The notes beneath the pieces were generated by a model. That model did no database searches. It worked only from the letters and a program-made list of their open reading frames with translations, and was not told where the DNA came from. Below, piece after piece: positions 62,961 through 64,000 of a stretch of 64,000 nucleotides of DNA. The position numbers and the translations under genes are program-made. The stretch is from Cannabis sativa (taxonomy: Eukaryota > Streptophyta > Magnoliopsida > Rosales > Cannabaceae): the NCBI RefSeq assembly GCF_029168945.1, contig NC_083601.1, forward strand, positions 36,259,660 to 36,323,659, read 5' to 3'. Position 1 is the first letter of the stretch, and each line of letters starts with the position of its first letter.

Positions 62961-63877
62961 TTGATTTCATGGTAACTCGTTTTGATTGTGTAAAAAAACA
63001 TGGTGGAAATACAGTCATATGATGAAACACCTGCTTACCTCAGTACTATAGTCCCATGTGTTCTTCTTACATCAGCTATGGACACAAGAAAGACACACAC
63101 CAAACACACAAGCACCCTAACTAAAATTACGATAATCCAATCTTGCCACATGCTCCCTTAATTTCTATTAACCTACGTACCTATAATATTCACACTACCA
63201 TTATTTCCCTACTTTAAGTTTCTTTCAATAATATTTTATATATATGATTATAGCAAAATTATAAGATCCTCTAAACTTGGATCATCTACCAAGCTACCTA
63301 GAGTATTTATTAAACACCACCAAGTACGTACTGTCATTTTCAGAGATTAGTACCACATATAATAATGACTACTGACATATATTAATATATATTTAGGAAA
63401 AAAACAACAAATTGGATTGCTTCACCACCAATGAACGATTAATTAATTTGCTTAATTTGTTTAATTAATTTTCTCTTTGAGACTTTGAGTGGATAATTTA
63501 TGAAAGCGACTCTTGAAAAGGGGATTATATATACAAGAGAATGCAATTTAAGCAATTTAAGTTTAAACCATGAAATGTTGCATGACTCTTGCAAATGTAG
63601 TTGACTTTAAGATTGTAATGAGAATTGAAGATATACCCCACTTGGCAAAACTGCCACGTCATCTCACGTAAGAACAAAAAGAGAAAAATAAAACTATTTG
63701 GTTTTATTAATGCGGTTATCTAAATGTATAGTTGGTAAACATGACCCATGCTGCTTGTCTTTTTTTGCTTCTAATTACATATTAATTCCATATTTATGCT
63801 TGTTGTTATTAATTAATCATATATATATTTACTCATGATTAACAGTTATTATTATATGATATCTAACATTCCTTCCC
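62961..63877. promoter_or_regulatory. Upstream region of the gene at the right edge
   Basis: No gene. Candidate elements near the right gene are a TTGAC W-box core at about 63600 and CCACGTCATCTCACGTAA at about 63654, with two ACGT cores of the bZIP type. Confidence 0.4.
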
Positions 63878-63885
63878 TATAAATA
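63878..63885 (+). promoter_or_regulatory. TATA box of the right-edge gene
   Basis: TATAAATA lies 97-104 bases before the ATG at 63982, followed by a leader with an AG-rich tract (GAGAGAGAGAGAGA) directly before the ATG. Confidence 0.75.
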
Positions 63886-63981
63886 CACAACAACATTCAC
63901 TAACATTCTCAACACATATACAAAAAAAGACTTCTTTTAATATATTGTCAGCTTTTCTACAACACAGAGAGAGAGAGAGAG

Positions 63982-64000
63982 ATGGATCCAACAGTGGTGA
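63982..64000 (+). CDS. Start of a gene truncated by the window edge
   Basis: ATG GAT CCA ACA GTG GTG begins a frame cut off after six codons and one base. The support is the TATA box and short leader upstream. The product cannot be identified. Confidence 0.55.

Overview
This 64 kb window is nuclear DNA of a flowering plant, almost certainly a eudicot. It is very A/T-rich between genes, its genes carry short GT-AG introns, and its mobile DNA is typical of plants: L1-type LINEs with DUF4283 ORF1 proteins, hAT- and Mutator-like miniature elements, and 5S-rRNA-derived repeats. The gene set (BYPASS1-like, group B MAP kinase, DUF604 glycosyltransferase, kinase-less malectin protein) fits a rosid. 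I cannot name the species from sequence alone.

Layout. Positions 1-18.3 kb are gene-poor and filled with transposons. They hold a foldback miniature element (1645-2043), a composite GATCGG-rich element (2538-3850), an antisense LINE tail (4300-4530), two hAT-like elements with clean 8-bp duplications (5318-6069 and 8631-9159), a 5S-derived repeat (6680-6945), a decayed LINE with a nested insertion (6973-8540), a nearly intact full-length LINE (9654-15611) with a perfect 17-bp target site duplication, and another LINE relic (16237-17289).

Positions 18.3-58.4 kb hold six host genes. They are a BYPASS1-like gene (+, CDS 19678-20751), a group B MAP kinase closest to MPK4/MPK11 (+, six exons, 27495-32036), a GH28 polygalacturonase-like gene (-, six exons, 32898-35981), a mitochondrial MscS-like channel of the MSL1 type (-, six exons, 39441-43231), a DUF604/Fringe-like glycosyltransferase (+, three exons, 51309-55617) and a single-exon malectin-like receptor-like protein with no kinase domain (+, 56693-58102). 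I read all exon junctions by hand. Every gene gives a continuous frame, so none looks broken. The genes are not an operon and share no obvious pathway, although the polygalacturonase-like, glycosyltransferase and malectin proteins all point to the cell wall or secretory pathway.

Positions 58.4-64 kb return to repeats, including a striking palindromic Mutator-like element whose arms each hold about three or four copies of a ~60-bp repeat (60533-61126). The window ends 19 bases into a new plus-strand coding region (ATG at 63982) that has a clear TATA box.

I found no wholly new gene system. The best leads are the nearly intact LINE with a single-base ORF1 lesion and an ATGA ORF1/ORF2 junction, the palindromic 60.5 kb element, the pair of 5S-derived repeats, and the kinase-less CrRLK1L-type receptor.
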